NCBI GenBank assembly: GCA_963772225.1
Contig: CAVYWD010000001.1
Location: forward strand, 62,001-126,000
DNA length: 64,000 bases
Reading direction: 5' to 3'
From: CAVYWD01 sp963772225
GTDB lineage: Bacteria > Myxococcota > Myxococcia > Myxococcales > UBA5297
Both the position numbers and the translations under genes were made by a program. Within the stretch, counting starts at the first letter, position 1; every line of letters starts with the position of its first letter. This document shows positions 18,806-27,866 of this stretch, piece by piece. The notes below the pieces were generated by a model. The model was not told the origin of the DNA. It was given only the letters and a program-made list of their open reading frames with translations, and made no database searches.

Positions 18806-20720
18806 TCAATTCACTCGGGCCGCGCTCGCCGCCGCGGCCCGCGGCCGCTCGCGCTCGGCGCTGAGGAAAAACGCGCGGTGCCAGGCCTCGAAGACCCACA
18901 TCGCCCAGAGCTCCTCTCGCCGATTGACGCGCCCGCTCCGGTGCTCCGCCAGCAGGCCCTCGATCGCCCGCTCCCCGAAGATCTGCCGAGCCTGCGACCC
19001 CGAGGCCAGCAGCGCCTCCCGGCACGGGCCGTACAGCTCCGCCTTGAGCCATCGCCGAAGAGGGACCGGGAAGCCGCGCTTGGGCTGCTCGAGGATCGCC
19101 TGCGGCAGCCTCCCCGCCATGGCCTGGCGCAGCAGCCGCTTGCCGACGCCGCCCTGGAGCTTGAGCGCCGGGGGAAGGCCGGACGCGTACTCGACGAGCT
19201 CGTGGTCCAGGAACGGCACCCGGAGCTCGACCGCGTGGGCCATGGTCATCTTGTCCGCCTTGATCGAGAGATCGTCCGGCAGCCAGACCTTGGCGTCGGC
19301 GTAGAGCATCCGCTCCAGCGGCGGCCGCCCCTCCGTCCGGCGCCACAGGGGCTCGAAATGGCTCGCCAGCCCCTCCAGCGCGCGCGGCCCGAAGTGGCGC
19401 TCCACCAGGGCGTCGTCGAACGCGCGCCCGACGCCGAAGTAGCGCCCGTCGAGCGGCTTCTGCGCCGCGCGCAAGTACCGCCGGAGCTTGGCGTGGACCG
19501 GCAGCGCCGCCGCCGCGGCCAGGACCGCGTCGAGCGCCGGCCCTCCCAGGGCCCGCGCCTTCTCGATGGCGAGCTGGCGCCGGTAGATCGGGTACCCCCC
19601 CAGGACCTCGTCGGCGCCCTCGCCCGAGAGCACCACCACCACCTCTTCCCGCGCCCGCCGCGCCAGGTGCATCAGCGGAATGCAGGCTCCGTCCGAGAGC
19701 GGCTCGTCCAGGTGATAAGCGAGCTTTTCCAGGCTTTCGAGGAACAGCTCGCTGGTCACCCGCACCTCGCGATGCTCCGTCCCCACCGCGGCGGCCGCCC
19801 GGCGCGCCGACGCGAGCTCGCCCTCGCTGTCCCCCTCGAAGCCCACCGCGAAGCTCTTGAGGGCCGCCGGGGCTTGCTGCTTCATGGCCCAGGCGACCGC
19901 GGTGGAGTCGATGCCGCCCGACAGGAAGACGCCCACCGGCACCTCGGCCATCAGGCGCAGCCGGACCGACTCGAGCAGGAGCTGGGCGAGGACCTCGCCC
20001 TCCTCGACGAGGTCGCGCGCTCGCCCGTCGCCGGGGCCCGCCTCGACCGGGACGTCCCAGTAGGGCTGCACCCGCACTGCGCCGTCCTGGAAGACGAGGG
20101 CGTGGGCCGGCTGCAGCCGCTGGATGCCCTTGAACAAGGTCTGCGGGCCGGGCACGTAGCGCAGCGCGAAGTAGTCGGGCACCCGCGCCGCGCTCAGCTC
20201 CCGCTCCACGTCCGGGAAGGCGAAGAGCGCCTTCACCTCGGAGGCGAAGGCCAGGTCGCGACCCGCGAGCGTCCAGTAGAGCGGCTTGATGCCCAGGCGG
20301 TCGCGCGCGAGCAGGAGCTTGCGCGACCGGGAGTCCCACACCGCGAACGCGAACATCCCCCGCAGCCGCGAAGGCAGCTCCTCGCCCCACTCCTCGTAGC
20401 CGTGGACCAGGACCTCGGTGTCGGACCGCGTCGCGAACCGGTGGCCGAGCGCCTCGAGCTCGTCGCGCAGGGCGCGGTGGTCGTAGATCTCGCCGTTGTA
20501 GGTGACCCAGACCGTCTGGTCCTCGTTGGCCATGGGCTGGGCGCCGCCCGCGAGGTCCACGATGGCCAGGCGCCGGTGCCCGAGCCCCGCGCCCGGCGCC
20601 CGGTGGATCCCCTCGCCGTCCGGCCCTCGATGCGCGAGGAGCCGGACGGCCTCCTGCAGCGCCTCCATCTCCACCGGGCGCTCCGGGTCCTCGTTGATTC
20701 CTCCCTGCGATGCCGCACAT
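18806..20720 (-). CDS. asnB: Asparagine-synthase-like amidotransferase (apparent +1 frameshift near 20704)
   Basis: 637 residues after repair. ATG 20720 gives MCGIAG, with the N-terminal nucleophile Cys2 of class II glutamine amidotransferases, and then the frame slips; removing one C near 20703-20705 (plus strand) gives MCGIAGGINEDPERPVEMEA. Glutaminase domain: LAHRGPDGEG, GHRRLAIVDL, YNGEIYDHRALRDEL. Synthetase domain: the PP-loop VGVFLSGGIDSTAVA and VVLSGEGADEVLGGYP, LPDDLSIKADKMTMAHAVEL. The layout is that of AsnB enzymes found in exopolysaccharide/exosortase-type loci, where they probably amidate a sugar acid rather than make asparagine. 30 bases before the glycosyltransferase start and about 60 after the previous gene. 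Confidence 0.9.
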
Positions 20721-20781
20721 TCGAGAGCCTCGCCCCCTTCGAAGCCGCCAGGCGCCGCCGGGCCGACTTCCCTTGAGCCCG

Positions 20782-21834
20782 CTAGGCGCTCAGCTGCTCG
20801 CGGTACAGCTCGAGCAGCGGCTCGAGCCCCGCCTCGGGCGGCGGCCTCTCGGCTCGCGGCGCTGCGAGCGCCCGGAGAATCTCCTCGGCGAGCGCCTGCG
20901 GGTCGCCGTTGCGAAAGAGCGCGACGCCCTCGGGCCGGTTCCCCACCGCGCTCGCCACCACGGGGAGCCCGAGCGCCAGGGCCTCGCGAACGGAGATCGC
21001 GTCGCCGTCGGCGACGGCGGGGCGCACGAACAGCGTCGAGGCGGCCAAGGTCGCCAGGGCCTGCGCGTGGTCGAGCTGGCCCAGGAAGTGGACCCGGTCT
21101 TCCACGCGGTAGCGCCGCGCCAGAGCGGCCACCTCGGCGTGCCGCTCGGGCCCGAAGATCGCCGCGGCCACCCGAGGCTCTCGCCGGGCCACCCGGGGCA
21201 GCGCCGCGAAGAGGATGCGCAGCCCGTACACGGGCCCAGGCCCCACCGCGCAGGACAGCAGCGGCCTCTGCTCGGTGCGCAGCGCGTCGAGCTCCGGCGG
21301 AGGCCGCCCCGGCCGGAGCGCCCCGGTGAACGCCGGAGCCACGGCGAGCCGCTCGCGGTCCACGCCGATGCGCGCGAGGTGCTGCGCGATCTGCGGATTC
21401 ACCGCCACCACGCGCGCGAACGCCCGCGCCCCCGCCCTCGCCAGCGCGCGCGACGGCTCGCCTCGCGCGAGGAAGCAAGGCAACAAGCCGCTGTGGACCG
21501 TGAGCATCGCGCCGGGCCCGAGCGGCCGGCGCCCCAGCGCGCAAGCCAGGGCCACGAGCCAGCTCTTGGCGGTGTGGCCGCTGATGTGGGCATGCACGAG
21601 ACGCCTTGCCGCCGCCTGCCGCGCCAACGCTGCCGCCAGCGCCAAGGGCCCGCGCGCGGGCACGACGCCCTGAAGCGCCTGGCCGCGGCCTCCCACGTCC
21701 ACGCCTCGAACCTGCGCGCCGCGCGCCTCGAGCTCCTCGCGCAGCGCCGCCACGTGCACCGCGATTCCACCGTATGGAGGCGGAAAGCCACCCACCAGCA
21801 GCACCTTCGCGCCGTCCAGGGCGCGCCGCCTCAC
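20782..21834 (-). CDS. Glycosyltransferase, GT4 family
   Basis: 350 residues from GTG 21834, which has AGGAGGAG four bases upstream and overlaps the preceding stop as GTGA once that gene is frame-corrected. GT-B fold with the N-terminal glycine-rich loop (KVLLVGGFPPPYGGIAVHV), a central HAHISGHTAKSW, and the C-terminal donor domain: HFLGQLDHAQALATLAASTL, and an acidic ExxxxxLPVVAS signature (AISVREALALGLPVVASAVG). In the literal sequence the frame is fused to the acetyltransferase upstream as a 503-residue protein. I regard that as an indel artefact. Adds a sugar to the lipid-linked repeat unit. Confidence 0.85.
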   Translation of the reverse strand: MRRRALDGAKVLLVGGFPPPYGGIAVHVAALREELEARGAQVRGVDVGGRGQALQGVVPARGPLALAAALARQAAARRLVHAHISGHTAKSWLVALACALGRRPLGPGAMLTVHSGLLPCFLARGEPSRALARAGARAFARVVAVNPQIAQHLARIGVDRERLAVAPAFTGALRPGRPPPELDALRTEQRPLLSCAVGPGPVYGLRILFAALPRVARREPRVAAAIFGPERHAEVAALARRYRVEDRVHFLGQLDHAQALATLAASTLFVRPAVADGDAISVREALALGLPVVASAVGNRPEGVALFRNGDPQALAEEILRALAAPRAERPPPEAGLEPLLELYREQLSA

Positions 21835-22293
21835 AAGCTCCTCCTCTGGTCCCGCGAGCGAGGCGCGCCGCCGGACTGGCCGATCTCCGCGGGCGGGCAC
21901 GCCGGCGACGACCGCCCAGGGAGGCACATCGCGGATCACGACCGCGTTGGCGCCGATGAGCGCCCCCGAGCCGACGCGGATGTCCCCCAGGACACAGGCC
22001 CCAGCGCCGATCTTGACGCCGTCCTCGATGATGGGCGCGCCGTGGCTGGAAGACCTCCCGCCGATGGTCACATGCGGGCCGACCAGGACGTTGCACCCGA
22101 TGCGCGACAACGGGTGAATGACGATGCCCAGGCCGCCGTAGGCGAGCTCCGTGCCCCGGCCGATCTGCGCCCCGGCGCCGATGTAGGAGCCGTACATGAA
22201 TTGCCCAAGCTTGCGCAGCACCTGGGGCGCGATGGGCACCTTGCGGCGGTGAAGCGCGTGAGCAACCCGGTGGATGTCGAGCGCCGAGAACAT
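21831..22293 (-). CDS. Serine acetyltransferase-like hexapeptide acyltransferase (apparent +1 frameshift near 21887)
   Basis: About 153 residues. N-terminus IHRVAHALHRRKVPIAPQVL is like CysE-related enzymes of polysaccharide loci. Left-handed beta-helix hexapeptide repeats run from residue 45 (IGAGAQIGRGTELAYGGLGI) with the catalytic His region VIHPLSRIG and HVTIGG, and end VVIRDVPPWAVVAGVPAR. Right after this the literal frame runs into the glycosyltransferase. Removing one base near 21887 gives a short tail ending in TGA at 21831-21833, coupled to the GTG start of the next gene. Probably O-acetylates a sugar or its precursor using acetyl-CoA. ATG 22293 is the first gene of this four-gene subset. 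Confidence 0.8.
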
Positions 22294-22499
22294 GTCTTCC
22301 GCCCCCGGCGCCGCTCGCTTGGCGCCGAGCCCTCGGGCGACAAGCTAGGCACCGCCCGCTTCTCGCGGTAGGAGCCGGCGCCCTCGTGGCATGCGCCCCG
22401 GCTGAGCGAGCTCGAAGGACCTGAGACTCCACGTTCGTTGACTCGCATCGTGCCTTTGCCCCAGCATCGGGGACTCGAAGCCCTCAGGAGCCCTTCCCG

Positions 22500-22898
22500 A
22501 TGTCCAGACCGCTTCTCGCCGCGCCGCGAAGAATCCTGGTCATCGAGGACAACTACGACGCCGCCGAGAGCCTCAAGGACGCGCTCGACATGAGCGGCCA
22601 CCAGGTCGAGGTCGCGCACGAAGGCCGCAGGGCGCTCGACCTCGCGCGCACCTTCGCGCCGGAGGTCGTGCTCTGCGACCTGGGGCTACCCGGGATGGAC
22701 GGCTTCGCGGTCGCCAGGGCCTTCCGGTCCGACCCGGCGCTGCGCTCGGCGCACTTGGTGGCGCTCTCGGGCTACTCGCAGCCCGAGGATCGGCGGCGCT
22801 CGGCCCAGGCCGGGTTCGACCGCCACCTGGGCAAGCCCGTCGACCTCGAGCTCCTGGACGAGCTCCTGGCAGAGGTGCCGGCCCTGCCGCGCCCGTAA
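22500..22898 (+). CDS. Stand-alone response-regulator receiver domain
   Basis: 132 residues, single CheY-like receiver: acidic pair IEDN, phospho-Asp in VVLCDLGLPGMDG, switch Thr/Ser in VALSGYSQ, and conserved Lys in LGKPVDLE. No output domain. The style (RRILVIEDNYDAAESLKDAL; GFDRHLGKPVDLELLDELL) is that of the C-terminal receivers of hybrid histidine kinases in this lineage. It is the only plus-strand gene within the minus-strand exopolysaccharide locus and about 5 kb downstream of a broken kinase that lacks such a receiver. ATG 22500 has only CAGGAG about ten bases upstream. Confidence 0.85.
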   Translation: MSRPLLAAPRRILVIEDNYDAAESLKDALDMSGHQVEVAHEGRRALDLARTFAPEVVLCDLGLPGMDGFAVARAFRSDPALRSAHLVALSGYSQPEDRRRSAQAGFDRHLGKPVDLELLDELLAEVPALPRP

Positions 22899-23100
22899 GT
22901 CATCGCTCCGAAATCTCTGCTCCATCTCAACGTCCGAATCCATCCCGGCTGGCGTCGTTGCTCGTCGGTGACATGCCCTCTGGCATGCGCCCTCCTCGCG
23001 CCTCGCCATCCTTTGCGCCTCGGACCTTGAGATTCTGGAGCATCTATTTCTGCGCGATTCCTAAGTCCCCCCAGCGCCCATCGTCTTAGAGCCGCAGGCG

Positions 23101-24300
23101 TCAGCGCGAAGGGGCTTTAAAGCCCTGCGCAGCTTCGTCCCGCCCATCGACCGCTCCCGCCCGCCGCCGTGACCCTCGCCCGGACGGCAGCGAGAACCGG
23201 TCGTCGCCCGCAGCCTCGTCCAGGCGCCACCTGGTTCCCGCCCCTCGAGCCGAGGCGAGCAAGGTGAAGAGGTCGTCCAGGTGGCAGCCCATCAACGCCG
23301 ACGAATACCCGAAAGGCCCGCGGCTGAAGTTCTCCCAGAGCGTCTTCCGTTTGATCTCAAACGGATTCGCTCCGGCGCGATTGGGGACGTCCTCGGTGGT
23401 CACGGCGGTCGCGAAGCCGTGCCGCACCAGCGAGGCGACCACCCGCTCGTCGTAGAACCCGTTGGGGTACGCGAACGACCGAACCGGGCGCCCGACCTGC
23501 TCCTCGATGGCGCGCTTGGAGCCGCAGATCTCCAGGTCGATCCCCTCCTGGCTCTCATGGGTGAGCACGGCATGGTGCACGGTGTGCGCGCCGATCTCGA
23601 AGCCCGCTCCTGCCATCGCCCGAACCATCGCCCAGTCGAGCACCTCGCCGGACAAGGGCTTGAGCTCGCCGGCGCCGCCCAGCGCCGCCTCCAGGCGCCC
23701 GATGAGCTGCAGCAGCTCGCCGGCGGGCTTGAGAGAAATCTGCCGTTCGACCTCCGCCGCCGCGCCTTCGCCCAGCGCCCCGATCGCGACGACGTTGCGC
23801 CCGCGGCGGCCCCGCTCCAGGCGGCGCGCCAGCTGGATGAGGTGGAACAGCCGATCGTGGGGAAAGCGCTCTTGCGTGCCCACGAAGCCGGTGGCGAGGT
23901 ACAGGGTCGCGGGGAGCCCGCGCCGCCGCAGCAAGGGGAACGCGTGGTCGTAGACGTCGCGATAGCCGTCGTCGAAGGTGAGCACCGCCACGTCCCGCTT
24001 CGGCTCGAGCCGCCCGGCGATCACCTCGAGCGCCTGCGCCAATGGCACGATGTCGAAGCCCGCTCGGTGGATCTCGTCCAGGTGCCGGTCGAACGTGCTC
24101 CGCGCCAGGAGGAGGCCGGGGATGCAGCGCTGCGCCTCCCTTTCGAAGTCCTCCACGACGCGGTGATACGCCACGACGAGCACCCGGCGGCCCCCGGAGG
24201 CTCGCCGCGAAGCGCGCGCGAGGATCGGCTGGGCCCCGGAGTAGCGCAGGACGGCGGCCAGAAGCGCCTTGGCGGCTCGTCTCGCAAAGCCCATGGTCAT
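23101..24300 (-). CDS. Polysaccharide deacetylase (NodB/CE4 family)
   Basis: 399 residues from ATG 24300, which overlaps the previous stop as ATGA. NodB-fold motifs: the catalytic/metal Asp in VLTFDDGYRDVYDHA and the metal His pair in EIGAHTVHHAVL, plus SFAYPNGFYDERV. The N-terminal LVVAYHRVVEDF is typical of deacetylases from exopolysaccharide/exosortase-linked loci. Likely removes acetyl groups from the polymer or a lipid-linked intermediate; no signal peptide is clear, though a hydrophobic stretch (KALLAAVLRYSGA) near residue 10-20 may associate with the membrane. The last 30 residues are Arg/Ser-rich and low complexity. Confidence 0.9.
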   Translation of the reverse strand: MTMGFARRAAKALLAAVLRYSGAQPILARASRRASGGRRVLVVAYHRVVEDFEREAQRCIPGLLLARSTFDRHLDEIHRAGFDIVPLAQALEVIAGRLEPKRDVAVLTFDDGYRDVYDHAFPLLRRRGLPATLYLATGFVGTQERFPHDRLFHLIQLARRLERGRRGRNVVAIGALGEGAAAEVERQISLKPAGELLQLIGRLEAALGGAGELKPLSGEVLDWAMVRAMAGAGFEIGAHTVHHAVLTHESQEGIDLEICGSKRAIEEQVGRPVRSFAYPNGFYDERVVASLVRHGFATAVTTEDVPNRAGANPFEIKRKTLWENFSRGPFGYSSALMGCHLDDLFTLLASARGAGTRWRLDEAAGDDRFSLPSGRGSRRRAGAVDGRDEAAQGFKAPSR

Positions 24301-25502
24301 CCGCTCCTCCTCGCGTCGAGCCCGTCGCGGGAGAGAACGCCTCTCCTGCGCGCCCGCTGCACCGCCCGCCAACGGCCCTCTCCCATCAGCCGAACGAGGA
24401 CCTTGCGGAGCCTCACCCGCCCTTCGCGCGCCGCCGCGAACGCGGCGCCCGCAGGCGACCGCGCGATGATCCGCGCGGCCTCGGTGTGGCGACGGGCATT
24501 CGCCCATTCCAGCTTGTACGGCTCGGTGCCTCGCAAGAGCTCGTAGGCGGCGCGCCCCTCGGAGAAGGCCTGGGCGATGGTCTCGCCGAGCAGCACCAGC
24601 CCCACGCTCCGGCGCGCCCAGGCGGGGTCGTACCCGGACTGGTAGAAGTAGAACCGGTCGCGGTCGACGATGCCGTAGACCGACGCCAGCGCGCGGCCGT
24701 TCAGCTTCAGCGTGTGCAGCCGGAGCCTCCCGCTCTCGGCGAGCGCGCTGCTGGCGTCCCGGTGGAAGGCGCGCACCGCCGCGGTCCGGATGCCCTGAGA
24801 GCCGCCGTCCCCTTCCCACCGCAGCGCGTGGAGGCGCAGGAAGTCGACCAAGGCGGCGCTCACCTCCGCGGGGCGCTCGGCGCGCTCCAGGGCGAAGCCC
24901 GGCTGCGCGGCGAGCCACTTCCTGCGGCGCGCCAGGTTGTCGGCGCGCCCCCTCGCCTTGAGGTAGGCCTGGAAGTCGCCTCGCAGCTCGATGACCGGGC
25001 AGACCGACCGCGGCTCCAGCTCTGACACGAGCGCGCTGGGCCCGAGCCGCTCCAGCAGCGCGCGGCCCAGGGCGCTGCCCTTCTCCAGGTCGAGGAGCTC
25101 GACGAGGTCCGCGCGGGCCGCCATGCGCGCCAGCCTCTCGACGAGCAGCTGGCGGACCTCCGCCGCGCGCTCGGGCAAGGCCACGAGGTCCATGAAATCG
25201 GACCCGACCCATTGGTCGCCCATCAGCGAGAGGCGCCGCCCCGGGACTCCCGCCCATCGTTCCCGGGTCTCGTAGAGCGGCAAGAGCCCCACGAGGCGGT
25301 TGTCGCCGTCGCGGGCCGTGAGGATCCGCGGCAGCGCCGAAGGCGCCACGCGGCGCCACCAGAAGTAGAGCCACTCCCACGCGAGGAACGGCGAGGCCGC
25401 CGACGCTTCGTGGAGCTGCGACCACTCCCGGCGCAAGGCGGCGAAGCGCCCGCCGGTCGAGACCTCTTCGGCCCAGAGGTGCTCGCGTGCGCGATTGCTC
25501 AC
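24297..25502 (-). CDS. FemAB/GNAT-type acyltransferase of the polysaccharide locus (first of two)
   Basis: 401 residues from GTG 25502 (GTGA overlap with the previous gene). Two-lobe GNAT architecture as in FemAB-like / BcsL-CelD proteins: LLPLYETRERWAGVPGRRLS, GDQWVGSDFMDLVAL, and the C-terminal lobe FYFYQSGYDPAWARRSVGLV with GRAAYELLRGTEPYKLEWAN. Such proteins are recurring members of exopolysaccharide loci and probably transfer an acyl or aminoacyl group to a sugar; the reaction is not established. A paralogous but divergent gene lies two genes upstream. Confidence 0.82.
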   Translation of the reverse strand: MSNRAREHLWAEEVSTGGRFAALRREWSQLHEASAASPFLAWEWLYFWWRRVAPSALPRILTARDGDNRLVGLLPLYETRERWAGVPGRRLSLMGDQWVGSDFMDLVALPERAAEVRQLLVERLARMAARADLVELLDLEKGSALGRALLERLGPSALVSELEPRSVCPVIELRGDFQAYLKARGRADNLARRRKWLAAQPGFALERAERPAEVSAALVDFLRLHALRWEGDGGSQGIRTAAVRAFHRDASSALAESGRLRLHTLKLNGRALASVYGIVDRDRFYFYQSGYDPAWARRSVGLVLLGETIAQAFSEGRAAYELLRGTEPYKLEWANARRHTEAARIIARSPAGAAFAAAREGRVRLRKVLVRLMGEGRWRAVQRARRRGVLSRDGLDARRSG

Positions 25503-26689
25503 GGCCGCCCCCGCGCCGCGTCGCGCACGGCCGCCGCGAGGCGGGCCATCACCTGCGGGCTCAGGTCCTGGTGGATGGGCACCTCGAGCACCTCCCGCCG
25601 CAGCGCCTCGGCGTCCGGGAAGCCGCCCAAGGCGCACGTCGGGTGACCCCGGCGCCAGAAGTCCACCGTCTCGATCCCGCGCTCGCGCAGGCGCTCGGCG
25701 ACGCCCAGCTTGTCGGCCACGCGCAGCGGGTAGAAGAGCGGGCAGACCCCCGGCGGCAGCTCGTTGAAAACGGGCGGCGCCACCTCCCTGAGCTGCGCGA
25801 GAAGCAAGAAGAAGTTCCTGCGGCGGCGCTCGACGACACCGGCAAAGTCCTGTGCCAGGGCGATGCGGCGCGAGAGCGCGCTCATGCCCAGGTCGGCGCA
25901 ACCGCAATCGAAGTGCTGGGTGCCGGTCGGCACGCGGTCCACGCCGGCCGCGCCCACCAAACCCCGCCCCGCGCTCCGCAGGGCTCCGCGAGCCGCGCGC
26001 CCCAGAGATCCCCCGCGCAGCTCCAAATTCGAGAGCAGCGCGAAGGCGAGGTGCGAGAGGGTCGACGCGAGCGGCGGCTCCGGCGGCTCGGGCAGCCCGC
26101 GCGGCAGCGGACCGTTCAGGGCCAGCGCGCCGCCGTTGGGCAGCGGCAGGGTCTTGTAGAGCGAGAAGACCGAGGCGTCGCCGAAGGTGCCCAGCGGCCT
26201 CTCGCCGTCGCGGGAGAAGAGCGCCAGCGCGCAGTCTTCGACGAGCGAGAGCCCGCGCTCGTCGCAGAGCGCGCGCAGCGCCGCCGACGGCCCCGGGAAG
26301 CCGAGGTAGTGGATGTAGTAGACGGCCCGGGTGCGCGGGTTGATGAGGCGCGCCACGTCATCCGGGTCGACCTGCATCCGCGGCCCCACCCGGAAGAACC
26401 GGACCTGGGCGCCGGCGTCGAGCAGCGCCTCGATCTCCACGCCGTGGTGGTAGGCGGGCGCGAGGACTTCGCCCTGGTGGAGCATCAGGACCCGGGCCAG
26501 CGTCCAGATGGCGTTTCGCGCGAAGTAGTAGAAGCGCACCGCCGGAGCCTCGAAGGGGAACGGGGGCGCCGCCCGGGGCCCGCCCAGGAGCATGGACGGC
26601 CAGAGCGTGGGAAGCGCCGGGACGTACTGCAAGGCTCCGCGGCGCTCCTGCGCCGGCGGCGCGGGAGGGCTGCACCTTACCGCTTCCAT
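25499..26689 (-). CDS. DegT/DnrJ/EryC1-type PLP-dependent enzyme
   Basis: 396 residues from ATG 26689, which has AAGGAGG seven bases upstream and overlaps the preceding gene by 13 bases. Fold-type I aminotransferase pattern: a GEVLAPAYHHGVEIEALLDA segment, INPRTRAVYYIHYLGFPGP, the cofactor Asp in LVEDCALALFSR, and the PLP lysine in VFSLYKTLPLPNGGAL. In the family this enzyme makes amino sugars by transamination of a keto-sugar nucleotide. The motif is SLYKTLPLPNGG rather than the SFxxxKxxTTGEGG of standard members, so the substrate may differ and could be a non-sugar. Confidence 0.8.
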   Translation of the reverse strand: MEAVRCSPPAPPAQERRGALQYVPALPTLWPSMLLGGPRAAPPFPFEAPAVRFYYFARNAIWTLARVLMLHQGEVLAPAYHHGVEIEALLDAGAQVRFFRVGPRMQVDPDDVARLINPRTRAVYYIHYLGFPGPSAALRALCDERGLSLVEDCALALFSRDGERPLGTFGDASVFSLYKTLPLPNGGALALNGPLPRGLPEPPEPPLASTLSHLAFALLSNLELRGGSLGRAARGALRSAGRGLVGAAGVDRVPTGTQHFDCGCADLGMSALSRRIALAQDFAGVVERRRRNFFLLLAQLREVAPPVFNELPPGVCPLFYPLRVADKLGVAERLRERGIETVDFWRRGHPTCALGGFPDAEALRREVLEVPIHQDLSPQVMARLAAAVRDAARGRP

Positions 26690-27801
26690 CCGAGCGCCTC
26701 CTTGGCCCACGGGCCCGCGCGAAACTTGAGCGCGTGCGCGACCGTCCCCCGCACCGTCGGCGCGAACGCCCAGAGCCAGTGGTGGGCGCGATAGTGCGCC
26801 GTCCACTCGCGTTTCCAGGGCATGGGCGGCCCCAGGAAGTCGAAGCGCGAGAGCCCGCGGGCGCACGCGTCGCGCAGCACCGCCTCGAGGAGCAGCTGCC
26901 CTGGCGAGCAGTCGGCGTGCTCCTCCCGGTAGGCCGTCTTGGGCAGGTAGTAGACCCCGCCCTCCTCGATGCCGAGCTGGAACGCCACCGCCTCGCCGGA
27001 CAGGCGCAGGAACGACAGCGAGAGGCGCCCTTCGAGCGCCGCTTGCCGCGCCCACTCGGCGTAGAAGCCGCGCGCCGCCGGGTCCATCGCGATGGCGGTC
27101 CCGCCGCGCCCCTTCCACCCGGACTGCTCCAGCGCGAACGCCTCCTCCAGCCGGGCCTCGAGCTCGGGGCCACCCGCGCAGCGCTCCACCTCGACCCTGC
27201 CCCGCGCCGCGAGCTTTCGCGCGCGCCGCCGAAGGTTCTGCTTCAGCTTCGCGTCGGTGCCCCGCGCCACAGCCTCGAACCCGCCGGCCAAGGGAATGTA
27301 CGGCGTGCGCATCGACTCCCACTCGCCTGCCCGCCAGCCGTCGCGCCTCGCGCAGGCGAGGAGAGCGCGCGCCCGCCCGCCCTCCGGGACGTCGGGGATG
27401 ACCAGGGCGTCGAACTGCGCCAGCACCTTGAGGTGCGACCAGAGCGCCGCAATCGCCTCCGGGCGGTCGGACTCGGCGATGAGGTCGAACCGGCAGGAAT
27501 GGACGTTGGCCGGGGGGCGCAGCCGCCGCACCGGAACGCCAAAGACGCGCGCCGGCCCTTCGAGCAGCGGGAGCACTGCCACGAGGCGCCCCCGCTCGCG
27601 CGCGGCCAACAGGCGCAACGGCGCCTCGGGAGCGAAGTTGTCGAGCCAAGCCTTGAGGAACGCGTGGCGCAGGAACGGCTCCTCCTGGCCGCTGCGCGCG
27701 AGCAGGGCGTCCCACTCGGAACGGAGGGAGTCGAACTGCGCTCGCGAGAGCTCCTCGACACAGAGCGCGTCGAGCGGGGAGGCGGCGGTCGGCGGCGGCA
27801 T
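26677..27801 (-). CDS. FemAB/GNAT-type acyltransferase (second of two)
   Basis: 374 residues from ATG 27801. Same two-lobe GNAT (PF13480-like) class as the gene at 24297: LARSGQEEPFLRHAFLKAWL, NVHSCRFDLIAES, then FALEQSGWKGRGGTAIAMDP (a motif typical of the family) and GVYYLPKTAYREEHADCSPG. Sequence similarity to its neighbour is low, so the two probably have separate acceptors. Presumed cytoplasmic or peripheral to the inner membrane. Start is the first ATG; 65 bases separate it from the sugar transferase stop. Confidence 0.82.
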   Translation of the reverse strand: MPPPTAASPLDALCVEELSRAQFDSLRSEWDALLARSGQEEPFLRHAFLKAWLDNFAPEAPLRLLAARERGRLVAVLPLLEGPARVFGVPVRRLRPPANVHSCRFDLIAESDRPEAIAALWSHLKVLAQFDALVIPDVPEGGRARALLACARRDGWRAGEWESMRTPYIPLAGGFEAVARGTDAKLKQNLRRRARKLAARGRVEVERCAGGPELEARLEEAFALEQSGWKGRGGTAIAMDPAARGFYAEWARQAALEGRLSLSFLRLSGEAVAFQLGIEEGGVYYLPKTAYREEHADCSPGQLLLEAVLRDACARGLSRFDFLGPPMPWKREWTAHYRAHHWLWAFAPTVRGTVAHALKFRAGPWAKEALGWKR

Positions 27802-27866
27802 CGGGAAGGACCTTGGGACCTCAGCTTGGCCACGGGCGCGCTGCGCGGCAGCGCCCCGGCGGCGAC

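Noticed and set aside
18161..20776. 871-residue open frame opposite asnB and the glycosyltransferase
   Set aside because: No family motif; the minus strand carries unmistakable asnB and glycosyltransferase motifs.
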